DNA of 20,632 nt. Source: Alphaproteobacteria bacterium UBA7371. GTDB taxonomy: Bacteria; Pseudomonadota; Alphaproteobacteria; UBA8317. The translations under genes were made by a program, and so were the position numbers. The stretch is from contig DKOD01000155.1 in assembly GCA_002469865.1 (NCBI GenBank), positions 1 to 20,632 on the forward strand, in the 5' to 3' direction. The first letter of the stretch is position 1. Every line of letters begins with the position of its first letter. The notes beneath the pieces were generated by a model that ran no database searches, was not told the origin of the DNA, and was given only the letters and a program-made list of their open reading frames with translations. Below are positions 1 to 8,472 of the stretch, piece by piece.

Positions 1-830
1 GGCTCAGGCTTGGGCTCCGGAGGGGTGTTCAAGCGGTCAATCTCACGAACAAGGCAAGAACGCTCAAAATCGGCCAAGCCATCTTTTAAGCCTTCAATGT
101 CACGACGCAAAACAGCGATGCGCTCTTCCTGGGGGTTGTGAACCGCCACCTTTGGCGCTTCACATCTGTTGAGCTTTAGCCATTGTGGCCCCCACAAACC
201 ACAGGGGGCGAGAAGAGCATAAAACAGACAGAGAATAAGCCCTGCCAGCAGCAGCCATGCCACAATTCGCAGCCAGGGAAAGCCAGAAGCAGCCCTTGAT
301 GTTTGATCAATATTTCCGTTTGAACCACCTCCTGCGGCCGCATGCGACGCGGCAGCGGCACCGGGAATAAGCCCGTAGAGCACGCCTGTGGGCGCAGCGC
401 GAACATCGAGTTCGTGGGACCAACAGGTTAATACCGGTTGACCGCCAACCATATAGACATGGCTTTCGTCCGGTATTTCCAGGGCATTGGTCAGGGTTTC
501 CGCTTGTCTACGGGTGTTTTCATCACGTGATTGGGCGAGTTTCTCGGCATGTTTTTTGATGTCAGAAACAAGACGTGAAAGCTCCGCCTGTGCCTGCTCT
601 GCATCAGGTCCAGTCATTGCCGAAAGTTTTTGAATTTGCCCTGATGCCGATGAATACCAATCAACCTGGTCACCGCGGGGCGACACCACAGGTTCGGCAA
701 AGAGGGATGCATGTTTGTCGCCTAGGGCCTCGCGCAAGGTTTCGGCAACCAATTGGTGGCTACGCTGTCCAGCTGTTCCTAAAGGACGCAAACCATCTGC
801 CAGCGTGGTGGCAATACGAAGCTCGGCCAT
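1..830 (-). CDS. single-pass membrane protein, 3' end outside window
   Basis: An open frame runs from an ATG at 830 to the left edge (276 codons, no stop), so the protein is partial. Its ATG overlaps the stop of the protease gene upstream (TGATG), which implies translational coupling. Residues 1-175 look soluble and contain a charged helical stretch around 85-120. A strongly hydrophobic segment at about 186-208, rich in Trp and Leu, is a transmembrane helix and is followed by a Cys-Gly-Leu-Trp motif. A second charged helix follows at about 230-265. The visible end is rich in Pro, Glu and Lys (PPEPKPEP), typical of an extended linker, so another domain probably lies outside the window. I do not recognise the family. 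The coupling suggests it works with the membrane-bound protease, perhaps as partner or substrate; that is inference. Confidence 0.8.
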   Translation of the reverse strand, partial: MAELRIATTLADGLRPLGTAGQRSHQLVAETLREALGDKHASLFAEPVVSPRGDQVDWYSSASGQIQKLSAMTGPDAEQAQAELSRLVSDIKKHAEKLAQSRDENTRRQAETLTNALEIPDESHVYMVGGQPVLTCWSHELDVRAAPTGVLYGLIPGAAAASHAAAGGGSNGNIDQTSRAASGFPWLRIVAWLLLAGLILCLFYALLAPCGLWGPQWLKLNRCEAPKVAVHNPQEERIAVLRRDIEGLKDGLADFERSCLVREIDRLNTPPEPKPE

Positions 831-1918
831 CAGTTCGCCCCCTCTTTCGGTTTTGGTTCAGATGCGGGCTCAGCGGCTTTTACGCTTGGATCACAAGCTT
901 CATTGGATATGGTTGGGGTAACACCTTGGCTATTCAAAAAGCGTATTAATTCCTGGACGGTTAGAGAAAAATTAAGCTGACGATTCTCGGTGGCTCTTAT
1001 GAATGTGTTCACGCCAACCACCCGGCCGCAGGCATCCACCAATGGACCACCGGAGTTGCCAGGAGAGATCACCGCATCATGAATAATGGTGCGCACACTG
1101 CCGACAAACTCACCCGATAAGCTTCTGTGATCCTGAATAGTGTTCACAATTCCCTTGGTGATGACCATTGATGGAATGGCCGTCACATCGCCTTGAATAA
1201 GTTTTTGATAATTTTCGTCAAAGTTAATAACCAGGCCTGGAAAACCGGCAGCAAAGACTGATGTCATTTTGAGGCTATTGTCATCACCGCCATAGAGTTT
1301 GAATGGCTTTCCCACGGCCTTGGGTAGTTTTAACAATGCAAAATCTTGTTTTGTTTCCTGCATGCTGCCGCTTGTGGCAACAACCTCGGCGATCAAAAAT
1401 TCCCCGATTTTTTTGTTTGCAACGGCAACCATCACTTGCGCACCAGCCACAACATGGTCGTTGGTAACAACCAGGTCTGGGGTCACAAAAAAGCCCGTGC
1501 CATTGCCGACGTCGGTTTCATTACCGGCAAAGACAATGACCGTGCCTGTTTCAAGCATATCGGCAAGAGCAATATCCCCCCCACCTTCTTCGGCGGGGAC
1601 AATAAGCTTACGTGGGTCAGCGCTGCGCTTGGGCCCAATGGCTTCACCGTCTGGCAAGAGCAATGTGCCGTCTGGACCACATTGGGCCCCATCAAGAAGG
1701 GAGGCCAAGCGCGATTTTTCGGCTTCCAGGCTTTCAATGACCTTTTGTTCGGCAAAGCGATCAATTTGAGCCTGACGATTATCAATCCCTGTGGCTGGAT
1801 AGAGGCGAACACCGTCCCAAAATATCCAAACCAATAGGGCCACCAACAAAATGATGAGCGAAAGCATGGGAATCCAGAATACCCTATTTGCGGTTTTGTT
1901 GTGCACCGGGGCAGTCAC
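830..1918 (-). CDS. membrane-anchored trypsin-like serine protease
   Basis: The 362-residue protein has one N-terminal membrane helix (about 13-34), a short charged helix (about 47-76) and a chymotrypsin-fold protease domain (about 120-320). The triad can be read directly: His155 in TNDHVV, Asp192 in QDFALLKL and Ser289 in GNSGGPL. The GxGTGFF strand and the VVGVNTF strand after the serine match the S1C/trypsin-2 group (DegP-like core). No PDZ domain follows; the C-terminus is a short polar tail ending in PASEPKPKEG. The start is a GTG with GAGGAGG eight bases upstream. The membrane helix would place the protease in the periplasm or at its membrane face. It is coupled to the downstream membrane protein by TGATG. 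Likely substrates cannot be read from sequence. The protease call is firm; the role is open. Confidence 0.92.
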   Translation of the reverse strand: MTAPVHNKTANRVFWIPMLSLIILLVALLVWIFWDGVRLYPATGIDNRQAQIDRFAEQKVIESLEAEKSRLASLLDGAQCGPDGTLLLPDGEAIGPKRSADPRKLIVPAEEGGGDIALADMLETGTVIVFAGNETDVGNGTGFFVTPDLVVTNDHVVAGAQVMVAVANKKIGEFLIAEVVATSGSMQETKQDFALLKLPKAVGKPFKLYGGDDNSLKMTSVFAAGFPGLVINFDENYQKLIQGDVTAIPSMVITKGIVNTIQDHRSLSGEFVGSVRTIIHDAVISPGNSGGPLVDACGRVVGVNTFIRATENRQLNFSLTVQELIRFLNSQGVTPTISNEACDPSVKAAEPASEPKPKEGAN

Positions 1919-2108
1919 CTGGTCGCCTCCTCAAATACTTGGTCTTCGAGGCCGCATAAAATTCAAACAGCCTTCATCTTATTAAATCTATACATTCAGG
2001 CAGGTCGCGAGGCCTGATCGGATTGGCTTTCCTGCGCTCTATTGTCTCATACATAATCTTGTCTAAGGAAAAACCCAACCATTTTTGTTCTGTCGATATT
2101 GCATGCAT

Positions 2109-3743
2109 TCATGTCAAACGAGCGCGTAGTTGAAATTTTTGAATTTTGCCAGTGGAGGTTTTGGGCAATTCGCCGATAATCACTTCCTTGGGCTTTTTAA
2201 AGCCAGCAAGTTTGCCCCGGGCAAATTCCATCAATTCTTCTGGGCTCACCTGCTGGCCATCTTTCAGCTCCACAAAGGCACAGGGTACCTCACCCCAGGT
2301 GGCGTCGGGTTTTGCCACCACCGCCACGGCCATCACAGATTCATGTTTGTAGAGGGCGTTTTCCACCTCCACCGATGAGATATTTTCGCCGCCAGAGATG
2401 ATAATATCTTTGGCCCGATCACGGACCTCGATATAGCCATCAGGATGCATGACGGCGAGGTCACCTGTGTGGAACCAACCGCTGGCGAATGCCACATCTG
2501 TGGCTTCCTGATTGTTGTAATAACCCTCCATGATGGTGTTGCCCCGTTGCATGATCTCGCCCATGGTTTCGCCATCCCAGGGGACCTCTTCCATGGTTTC
2601 TGGGTTGATGACCCTGCTGTCGCCCGCGGTCACATGGGGCACGCCCTGGCGCTTGGTAAATTCAGCCCGTTCATCGAAATCAAGTTCAAGCCATTCATCT
2701 TGCACGAAACATGCAAGGCTTGGCCCATAAACTTCGGTCAGGCCGTAAGCATGCATCACGTCAAATCCAAGGTTGCTCATGGCAGACAGCACTGCGGCCG
2801 GTGCAGGGGCGCCGCCGGTGTAGAAAAACACCCTGGAAGAAAAAGACCGGCGCACCTGTTCTGGTGCGTTGAGCATGATGGACATCACGATGGGTGCGCC
2901 TGCCATATGGGTCACGTGATGGTCGGCGATGCGGGCAAAAATATCGGCTGCATCAATGCGGGGCAAACAAACATGGGTTGCCCCGGCGGCGGTGACCCCC
3001 CAGCTATGGGTCCATCCATTGCAATGAAACAAAGGCAGGGTCCAAAGATAGCGGCTGGTTGGCTGCAAGCCTAGGGTCAGTGCATTGCCTAATGCGTTGA
3101 GAAAGGCACCCCGATGGGTGTAGCGCGCCCCTTTGGGCTTGCCCGTGGTGCCGGAGGTATAATTGATGGCAATCGGCTGCAATTCATCGTGAAGAATGAA
3201 GCTCGGTGCATTCTCACCCCGAGCCAGCAATGCTTCGTAAGTAAGGTCTTGGCCAATTTCCCCACCATCCAGATCTTTCCAATCCATCAAAATGAGGATT
3301 GGTTTCTGCGCGCATTGGTCAAGAATTTCGCTGATTTGGCCTGCCAATATGGGATGGACCATGAGCATTTTGGCACCGGAATGATCCAAAATATAGGCAA
3401 TACTTCCCGGGTCGAGCCTGTTGTTCATGGCATTGATCACAAGACCAGCCGCGGGAATGGCATAATGGACTTCCAACATGGCTGCGCTGTTGGGACAAAG
3501 AACGGCCACGCAATCGCCAGGTTTGAGGCCCATATCCTCAAGGCCCCCAGAAAGTGCCATGGCCCGGTCATGGAATTCGCCATAGGTCATTTGATGATCG
3601 CCATCGATGACCGCAACCCGATTGCGGTAGGCGCGGTTGGCTCTTTTGAGGAAATCCATGGGGCTTAGCGGCAAATGGTTTGGTAAGCTGTCGGTGACCA
3701 TGGAGCCACCGCCTGGGTAAATCCCCAACGGTTTCTTAGTCAT
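2109..3743 (-). CDS. AMP-forming acyl-CoA ligase
   Basis: This 544-residue member of the ANL superfamily would activate a carboxylic acid with ATP to an acyl-AMP and then to the CoA thioester in the cytoplasm. Visible motifs are the P-loop-like YTSGTTGKPKG at 195-205, the YGLTE motif, GWFHTGDLA, the hinge region DRAKDIIISGGENISS and the C-terminal catalytic lysine in KTSTGKIQK (Lys533). Overall it resembles the medium-chain/AlkK and FadD-like branch. An earlier in-frame ATG at 3773 exists, but the ATG at 3743 has GGGGAAAGGG just upstream and overlaps the acyl-CoA dehydrogenase stop by 8 bp, so I prefer it. It is the last gene of the leftward arm SDR-ACAD-ligase. By analogy with LvaE it may activate the entry acid of the pathway. 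The substrate cannot be read from sequence. Confidence 0.93.
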   Translation of the reverse strand: MTKKPLGIYPGGGSMVTDSLPNHLPLSPMDFLKRANRAYRNRVAVIDGDHQMTYGEFHDRAMALSGGLEDMGLKPGDCVAVLCPNSAAMLEVHYAIPAAGLVINAMNNRLDPGSIAYILDHSGAKMLMVHPILAGQISEILDQCAQKPILILMDWKDLDGGEIGQDLTYEALLARGENAPSFILHDELQPIAINYTSGTTGKPKGARYTHRGAFLNALGNALTLGLQPTSRYLWTLPLFHCNGWTHSWGVTAAGATHVCLPRIDAADIFARIADHHVTHMAGAPIVMSIMLNAPEQVRRSFSSRVFFYTGGAPAPAAVLSAMSNLGFDVMHAYGLTEVYGPSLACFVQDEWLELDFDERAEFTKRQGVPHVTAGDSRVINPETMEEVPWDGETMGEIMQRGNTIMEGYYNNQEATDVAFASGWFHTGDLAVMHPDGYIEVRDRAKDIIISGGENISSVEVENALYKHESVMAVAVVAKPDATWGEVPCAFVELKDGQQVSPEELMEFARGKLAGFKKPKEVIIGELPKTSTGKIQKFQLRARLT

Positions 3744-4944
3744 GGCCCTTTCCCCATTGCCAGAAATCACCATGCTCCGCCTGAAGGAAGCGGTTGATCA
3801 CCATTTGGTGTACTTCGGTTGCCCCATCCACCAAAAGGGCCTGGCGGGCATAGCGATAGACCCATTCAAGCACTGTGTCAGTGGAATAGCCCTTGGCGCC
3901 ACATATTTGGATCATGTCGCTGGCCACCCTGTTGAGGGTTTCGGAGACATGGATTTTTGCCATGGAAATATCCTGTCGGGCCTTGGAGCCTTGCTCCAAT
4001 TTCCAGGCTGCACGCATGACCAAAAGCCTGCCCATATCGATATCCATGGCAGCCTTTCCGAGCTTGATTTGGATGGATTCTCGATCGGCAAGTTTGATGC
4101 CAAAGCCCTTGCGTTCGGCAGCATAATCAGAAGCAATTTGGACACAGCGTCGGGCAAGGCCCAGCCACCGCATGCAATGGGTGAGGCGCGCCAAACCCAA
4201 ACGGACCTGAGTGACCTTGAGCCCTTTACCCTCGCCCATGAGGACCCGATCATCATCAAGTGTCAGGCCATCAAAGACCAACTCGCAATGACCACCATGC
4301 TCTTCCGGGCCCATGATGCCAATCCTGCGGGTGATCTCCCAGCCTGGCTCGTCACGGTGGAACAAAAAGGCCGTGAGGCCATCCCTGGCCCCATCCCCGG
4401 TGCGGGCCATGAGAATGAAATGCTCAGCTTCTTCGGCGCCTGTGATGTACCATTTGTGGCCACGCACGACCCATTTGCCATTTTCTCTTGTGGCCCGGGT
4501 CATCATCATGCCTGGGTCGGAGCCACCTCCTGGATGGGGCTCGGTCATCACAAAGGCCGAACGCACCTTTCCATCGATAATGGGGTCGAGCCAACAGGAT
4601 TTTTGTTCCTCAGTGCCAAGCTTGTTGAGCACATACATGTTGCCGTCATCTGGTGCGGCACAATTAAAGCTCACGGGCCCAAAAATAGAATGGTTCATTT
4701 CTTCATAAAGCACCGACATGCCCACCGGACCCCAACCAAGGCCCCCACGCTCTTTTGGCATTTGTGGTGACCAAAGCTGTTCTTGCTTGGCCCTGGCGCG
4801 CATTCGACCGAGTGCATCATGGTTGATATTGCCATGGCTGTCGTAATTGGCTGGATCAGATTCCAGTGGGATGATCTCGTCATGGACGAGGGTGCGAACT
4901 TTTTGTCGTGCACGTTCAAGCTCGGGGCTAATGGCAAAGTCCAT
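3736..4944 (-). CDS. acyl-CoA dehydrogenase family protein, ACAD10/11- or LvaC-like
   Basis: The 402-residue protein covers a full acyl-CoA dehydrogenase: helical N-terminal domain, middle beta domain with the FAD-contact motif FVMTEP followed by GSDP, and a C-terminal helical bundle. The usual catalytic Glu of short/medium-chain enzymes (YEGT..Q) corresponds to Asp373 in DGATEVH, a form I associate with the ACAD10/11-type branch. Members of that branch act with a kinase to turn 4-phosphoacyl-CoA into enoyl-CoA, while others are ordinary FAD dehydrogenases; the sequence alone cannot decide. The ATG at 4944 has AGAGGA upstream. The gene starts 17 bp after the SDR stop and overlaps the ligase start, so the three form one operon. 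A matching kinase lies across the divergent promoter. The family is certain; the exact reaction is not. Confidence 0.92.
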   Translation of the reverse strand: MDFAISPELERARQKVRTLVHDEIIPLESDPANYDSHGNINHDALGRMRARAKQEQLWSPQMPKERGGLGWGPVGMSVLYEEMNHSIFGPVSFNCAAPDDGNMYVLNKLGTEEQKSCWLDPIIDGKVRSAFVMTEPHPGGGSDPGMMMTRATRENGKWVVRGHKWYITGAEEAEHFILMARTGDGARDGLTAFLFHRDEPGWEITRRIGIMGPEEHGGHCELVFDGLTLDDDRVLMGEGKGLKVTQVRLGLARLTHCMRWLGLARRCVQIASDYAAERKGFGIKLADRESIQIKLGKAAMDIDMGRLLVMRAAWKLEQGSKARQDISMAKIHVSETLNRVASDMIQICGAKGYSTDTVLEWVYRYARQALLVDGATEVHQMVINRFLQAEHGDFWQWGKGHD

Positions 4945-4961
4945 GATTATTCCTCTTCGGG

Positions 4962-5696
4962 TTAAAGACCGGCTTCCATGCCACCATCTATGGTGATCGT
5001 GGTACCGGTCATGTAGCTGTTGGATGGGTCAAGCATCATCATTAGGGCAGGGCGCAGCTCTGATGCTTCGGCAAAGCGACGCAGGAGAATTTTTTTGCGC
5101 AAGCCATCGGCTGCTGGGCTTTCTAGGAAATCTCGGTTGATGTCGGTTTTGACATAGCCAGGGCATAGGGCATTCACCCTGATTTGATGCCGGGCCAATT
5201 CCAATGCACCCGAGCGTGTGGCTTGGATGAGGGCCGCCTTGGAGGCGGCATAGATGCCTACTTGGGGCAGGGGCCGATGGCCAAGCACTGACGCAACATT
5301 AACAATCACGCCACCACCGCGCGCCATGAATTGTGGCACCACAGCCTTATAAACATACAGATTGCCAATCAGGTTGGTTTCGAGAACCGAACGGATATCT
5401 TCCTCACTTGCCTCATGAATTGGCTTTGTGTCGGTGATGCCTGCATTGTTCACAAGACCGGTTAATTCAAGCCCATCCACGGCCCTCGTGGTTTCCTCAA
5501 TGTTGCGGATGTCAAAGGAAACCATGTCATGGCCTGCACCTGGCAGGGATGATTTCATGGCCGCTAAGCGTTCCTGGTCACGGCCATGGAGGATGACGCT
5601 ACCGCCCGCCTCAGCGATGCATCGGGCGAATTCAGCACCGAGGCCCCGGGATGATCCCGTGACCAAAATTCGCTGGCCCGCCAATTGTGCGTCCAT
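4962..5696 (-). CDS. SDR-family NAD(P)-dependent oxidoreductase
   Basis: The classical short-chain dehydrogenase has 244 residues. Motifs: the cofactor loop TGSSRGLG (13-20), NNAG (83-86), structural Asn108, catalytic Ser136, Tyr149 and Lys153 in YAASK, and the PGYVKTD segment. Arg39, at the position after the second strand where an acidic residue would favour NAD, suggests NADP, but this is not decisive. A longer open frame reaches back to 6002 but overlaps the divergent kinase gene and adds a low-complexity, Pro-rich leader. The ATG at 5696 has GGGAGGAAAGG directly upstream and gives the standard SDR length, so it is chosen. It is the first gene of the leftward operon. In the Lva comparison it would reduce a 4-ketoacyl-CoA to the 4-hydroxyacyl-CoA, or act in the opposite direction. 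Confidence 0.93.
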   Translation of the reverse strand: MDAQLAGQRILVTGSSRGLGAEFARCIAEAGGSVILHGRDQERLAAMKSSLPGAGHDMVSFDIRNIEETTRAVDGLELTGLVNNAGITDTKPIHEASEEDIRSVLETNLIGNLYVYKAVVPQFMARGGGVIVNVASVLGHRPLPQVGIYAASKAALIQATRSGALELARHQIRVNALCPGYVKTDINRDFLESPAADGLRKKILLRRFAEASELRPALMMMLDPSNSYMTGTTITIDGGMEAGL

Positions 5697-5717
5697 GCCT
5701 TTCCTCCCTGTGTTCGC

Positions 5718-5780
5718 GCGCCTGTTGCGCCTGTTGCTACTTTGGTTGGATAGTTTAGAGAGAAATTTTCTTGGCGCAAC
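5718..5780. promoter_or_regulatory. divergent promoter region with tandem 9-mer and inverted GTTGCGCC half-sites
   Basis: The 131 bases between the SDR and kinase start codons must hold both promoters. GCGCCTGTT occurs twice in tandem at 5718-5735. The 8-mer GTTGCGCC at 5724-5731 has a perfect inverted copy, GGCGCAAC, at 5773-5780, with 41 bp between. TTGCGC inside each half-site could serve as an outward -35 element: on the minus strand TTGCGC is followed 16 bases later by TAAACT, a moderate -10 match. This would put a symmetric operator over two overlapping promoters. The repeats are seen directly; the operator role is inferred. No regulator gene is adjacent. Confidence 0.45.
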
Positions 5781-5827
5781 GGCTAGGCCGGGGTGAAAAC
5801 AGATAAACAGGATGGGGAGGTTTGCCC

Positions 5828-6868
5828 ATGGCCAGCAAGGCACCATTGGACATACCGGGCGCGGAGGCGAAATTGCGGGCTTATTTGCAAGCCCATGCCC
5901 CAGATTTGGGGGCATTAAAAGAGGCAACCAAATTTTTTGTTGGTCAATCAAACCCCACCTATAAGCTCGCCATGGATGCGGGTGATTTTGTGCTGAGAAC
6001 ACAACCCTTAGGCGATCTTCTCAAATCTGCCCATGCGGTGGACCGGGAGCATCGGGTGATGCAGGCGCTGGGTCAGAGTGATGTCCCCGTTCCGCCCATG
6101 GTGTTGGCCTGTGAAGATTTGGAGGTGTTGGGCGTTAAATGGTTTGTCATGGGCCTTGTTCAGGGAAGCACCCTTACCGATCCCCAATTGCCCGACCATG
6201 ACGCGGCCATGCGGCGGCATATTTATGAGGCCCAATTGGATGTTTTGGCCAGGCTTGCCACCACGGATCCAGGGCAATTAGGGCTTTCTGATTATGGCCG
6301 CCCGTCGGGCTATTTGGAACGCCAATTGCATGTTTGGACCCGGCAATATCGGGCCAGTGAAACCCAGCATATGCCGGCCATGGAAGAATTGATCAGCAAA
6401 TTGCCTGGCATGCTGCCGCTTGAACAGCATAAGGCGGTGGTGGTTCATGGGGATTTTCGATTGGACAATTTGCTTGTCGATGGGCAAGGCGATGTCCAGG
6501 CGGTCATTGATTGGGAATTATCAACCCTTGGCCCACCTTTGGTGGATCTTTCTTATTGGTGCACCATGCTGCGTATGGACCAGAGTTGGCCCATTGCTGG
6601 GCTTGGTGGTGTGAATTTGTCAGCCTTAGGCATTCCCAACGAGCAAGAGCTTGTTGCACAGTTTGCCCATAAAACGGGTCTGGAAATCCCCGATGATTGG
6701 CATGTTTGGGTGGCGTTTCATTGTTTCCGTTTTGCTGCCATTTTGCAGGGTATTGCCAAGCGGGTCTCTGAAGGCAACGCTTCAGCTGATAACGCCGCCA
6801 ATGTGGCCACCCAAGCCAAGCCCATGGCGGAATTGGGTGCCGAAATTCTCGCCAAAGGAGCGCATTAA
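5828..6868 (+). CDS. APH-fold phosphotransferase, ACAD10/11 N-domain or LvaA-like
   Basis: This 346-residue protein has the aminoglycoside-phosphotransferase kinase fold. Visible motifs are the Gly-rich nucleotide loop FVGQSNPTYKL, FVLRTQPLG on the following strand, the catalytic loop HGDFRLDN (Asp209, Asn214) and the metal-binding IDWE (Asp228). The VLRTQP..LL.SAH pattern and the HGDFRLDN..VD arrangement are typical of the branch fused to an acyl-CoA dehydrogenase in animal ACAD10/11 and separate in bacteria as LvaA, which phosphorylates the gamma hydroxyl of 4-hydroxyacyl-CoA. A TTG lies 6 bases upstream, but the ATG at 5828 with GGGGAGG seven bases before it is the better start. It heads the rightward operon and ends in a TAATG overlap with the GMC gene. 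No LvaB-like small partner is seen. Fold certain, substrate inferred. Confidence 0.9.
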   Translation: MASKAPLDIPGAEAKLRAYLQAHAPDLGALKEATKFFVGQSNPTYKLAMDAGDFVLRTQPLGDLLKSAHAVDREHRVMQALGQSDVPVPPMVLACEDLEVLGVKWFVMGLVQGSTLTDPQLPDHDAAMRRHIYEAQLDVLARLATTDPGQLGLSDYGRPSGYLERQLHVWTRQYRASETQHMPAMEELISKLPGMLPLEQHKAVVVHGDFRLDNLLVDGQGDVQAVIDWELSTLGPPLVDLSYWCTMLRMDQSWPIAGLGGVNLSALGIPNEQELVAQFAHKTGLEIPDDWHVWVAFHCFRFAAILQGIAKRVSEGNASADNAANVATQAKPMAELGAEILAKGAH

Positions 6869-8472
6869 TGGGTGTTAGCCATCAGGTAGATTTTGTGATT
6901 ATTGGCGCTGGTTCCGCCGGGGCGGTTCTGGCCGACAGGCTCAGCGCATCTGGCCGACATAGGGTGTTGGTGCTGGAGGCAGGCGGGGAGGATACCAACC
7001 CCTGGATCCATGTGCCTGCAGGTTACATCAAAACCATGGTTGATGGCCGGGTCAATTGGATGTTCAAGACGGCCCCTGACCCATCTCTCGATGGCCGCCA
7101 GGTTCCCCAGCCCCGCGGTAAGGTCATTGGTGGCTCCAGTGCCATCAATGCCATGCTTTATGTGCGTGGGTTGAAATCTGATTATGATCTTTGGCGTCAG
7201 ATGGGTTGCCCGGGTTGGTCCTGGGATGATGTGCTGCCGATTTTTCAAAAATCAGAATCCTTTGTTGGCGGTGCCAATGAGGTTCATGGTGGAAATGGGC
7301 CATTGCATGTTGACCAGGTGGCAGAACATCCACAGATTTTGGACATGCTGCGCATGTCAGCAATGGGCCTGGGCCACCATCAATCCGATGACTATAATGA
7401 TGGCGATAATTCTGGCTTCCATTACAGCCAAGTGACGGTGAAAAATGGCCGGCGCATGAGCACGGCCCGGGCGTTTTTGAAGCCTGCAAGATCCAGGGAA
7501 AATGTTACCTTACTTACCCATGCAAGGGCGTTAAGTTTGGACATTGAGGGGTCCAAGGTGACAGGCCTCACCTTCGCCCATCAAGGTGACATACATCATG
7601 CCGTTGCAGCCAAATCTGTGATCTTGTCTGCCGGTGCCATCCAAACCCCGCAATTGTTGGAATTATCCGGTGTCGGTGATCCTGATATCATCAAAAATCT
7701 GGGTCTTGAGGTGCGCCATGCTTCGCCTGAGGTTGGCGCCAATTTGCAGGACCATTACATCAGCAGACTAAGTTGGAAGGCGCGCAACAAAGATAGCCTT
7801 AATCTTCGGGTAAGAAATTGGCGGCTCTTAAAAGAATTGGCCCGTTATGGATTCAAACGTGAGGGCGCCTTAAGCCTGCCAGCGGCCGTTATGGTGGGTT
7901 TTGTCCGTTCGGATTTGGCCCAGGAATTGCCGGATATCCAATATCATATCGCCCATGCCACCTTTGATGACCCGGTTCGCCGCACATTTCACCCTTTCCC
8001 GGGCTTAACCCTTGGCCCCTGTCAGCTACGCCCCATGAGCCGTGGCCATGTGCACGCCATATCCGGCAATATCGAAGATCATCCGGAAATCTTGTGCAAC
8101 TACCTGTCGGACCCCATGGACCAACAGGTGCATCTGGCGGCCATGCGCATTGCCCGTGAGATTGTGCATGGGGAGGTAATGGCCCCATTGATTGACCATG
8201 AAATGCAGCCAGGCGAAAATCTTCAAAGTGATGATGAATTGCTGGATTATGCTAAGCGCACTGGCACAACTCTTTACCATCCCGTGGGCACGGCCCGGAT
8301 GGGGGATGATGAAAGGGCTGTGGTTACCCCAAGGCTTAAATTGCGTGGGCTTCAGGGCTGTCATGTTGTGGATGCGTCCATCATGCCGAGCTTGGTCTCG
8401 GGAAACACCAACGCGCCCACCATCATGATTGCTGAGAAAGCGGCCCAAATGATCCTGGAGGACGTGGCGTGA
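6868..8472 (+). CDS. GMC-family flavin alcohol oxidoreductase
   Basis: The 534-residue protein belongs to the glucose-methanol-choline family, whose FAD enzymes oxidise alcohols. The dinucleotide-binding motif is GAGSAG (Gly13, 15, 18), with the ribose-binding Glu37 in LVLEAGG. The GMC signature 1 region is PRGKVIGGSSAINAM, signature 2 is LSAGAIQTPQLLELSGVG, and the C-terminal catalytic pair is His471 in YHPVGTARMG and Asn513 in GNTNAPT. No signal peptide is present, so it should be cytoplasmic. The start follows AAAGGAG and overlaps the kinase stop (TAATG); its own stop overlaps the next gene (GTGA). Related enzymes are choline dehydrogenase, AlkJ-type and polyether alcohol dehydrogenases. 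It may oxidise an alcohol intermediate or parent compound of this pathway, but the substrate is not readable. Confidence 0.94.
   Translation: MGVSHQVDFVIIGAGSAGAVLADRLSASGRHRVLVLEAGGEDTNPWIHVPAGYIKTMVDGRVNWMFKTAPDPSLDGRQVPQPRGKVIGGSSAINAMLYVRGLKSDYDLWRQMGCPGWSWDDVLPIFQKSESFVGGANEVHGGNGPLHVDQVAEHPQILDMLRMSAMGLGHHQSDDYNDGDNSGFHYSQVTVKNGRRMSTARAFLKPARSRENVTLLTHARALSLDIEGSKVTGLTFAHQGDIHHAVAAKSVILSAGAIQTPQLLELSGVGDPDIIKNLGLEVRHASPEVGANLQDHYISRLSWKARNKDSLNLRVRNWRLLKELARYGFKREGALSLPAAVMVGFVRSDLAQELPDIQYHIAHATFDDPVRRTFHPFPGLTLGPCQLRPMSRGHVHAISGNIEDHPEILCNYLSDPMDQQVHLAAMRIAREIVHGEVMAPLIDHEMQPGENLQSDDELLDYAKRTGTTLYHPVGTARMGDDERAVVTPRLKLRGLQGCHVVDASIMPSLVSGNTNAPTIMIAEKAAQMILEDVA

Noticed and set aside
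2001..2016. Hairpin CAGGTC-GCGA-GGCCTG as a terminator after the ligase gene
   Set aside because: The stem is only 6 bp with one G-T pair, lies over 90 bases after the stop, and has no T-tract on either strand.
3742..4770. 342-codon open frame on the plus strand opposite the acyl-CoA dehydrogenase gene
   Set aside because: It is fully antisense to a gene with clear family motifs, has a His/Cys-rich composition without domain pattern, and arises from the codon bias of the real gene.
5697..6002. N-terminal extension of the SDR frame to 6002
   Set aside because: It overlaps the divergent kinase gene, is Pro/Trp-rich and unlike any SDR, and the ATG at 5696 has a strong ribosome-binding site.
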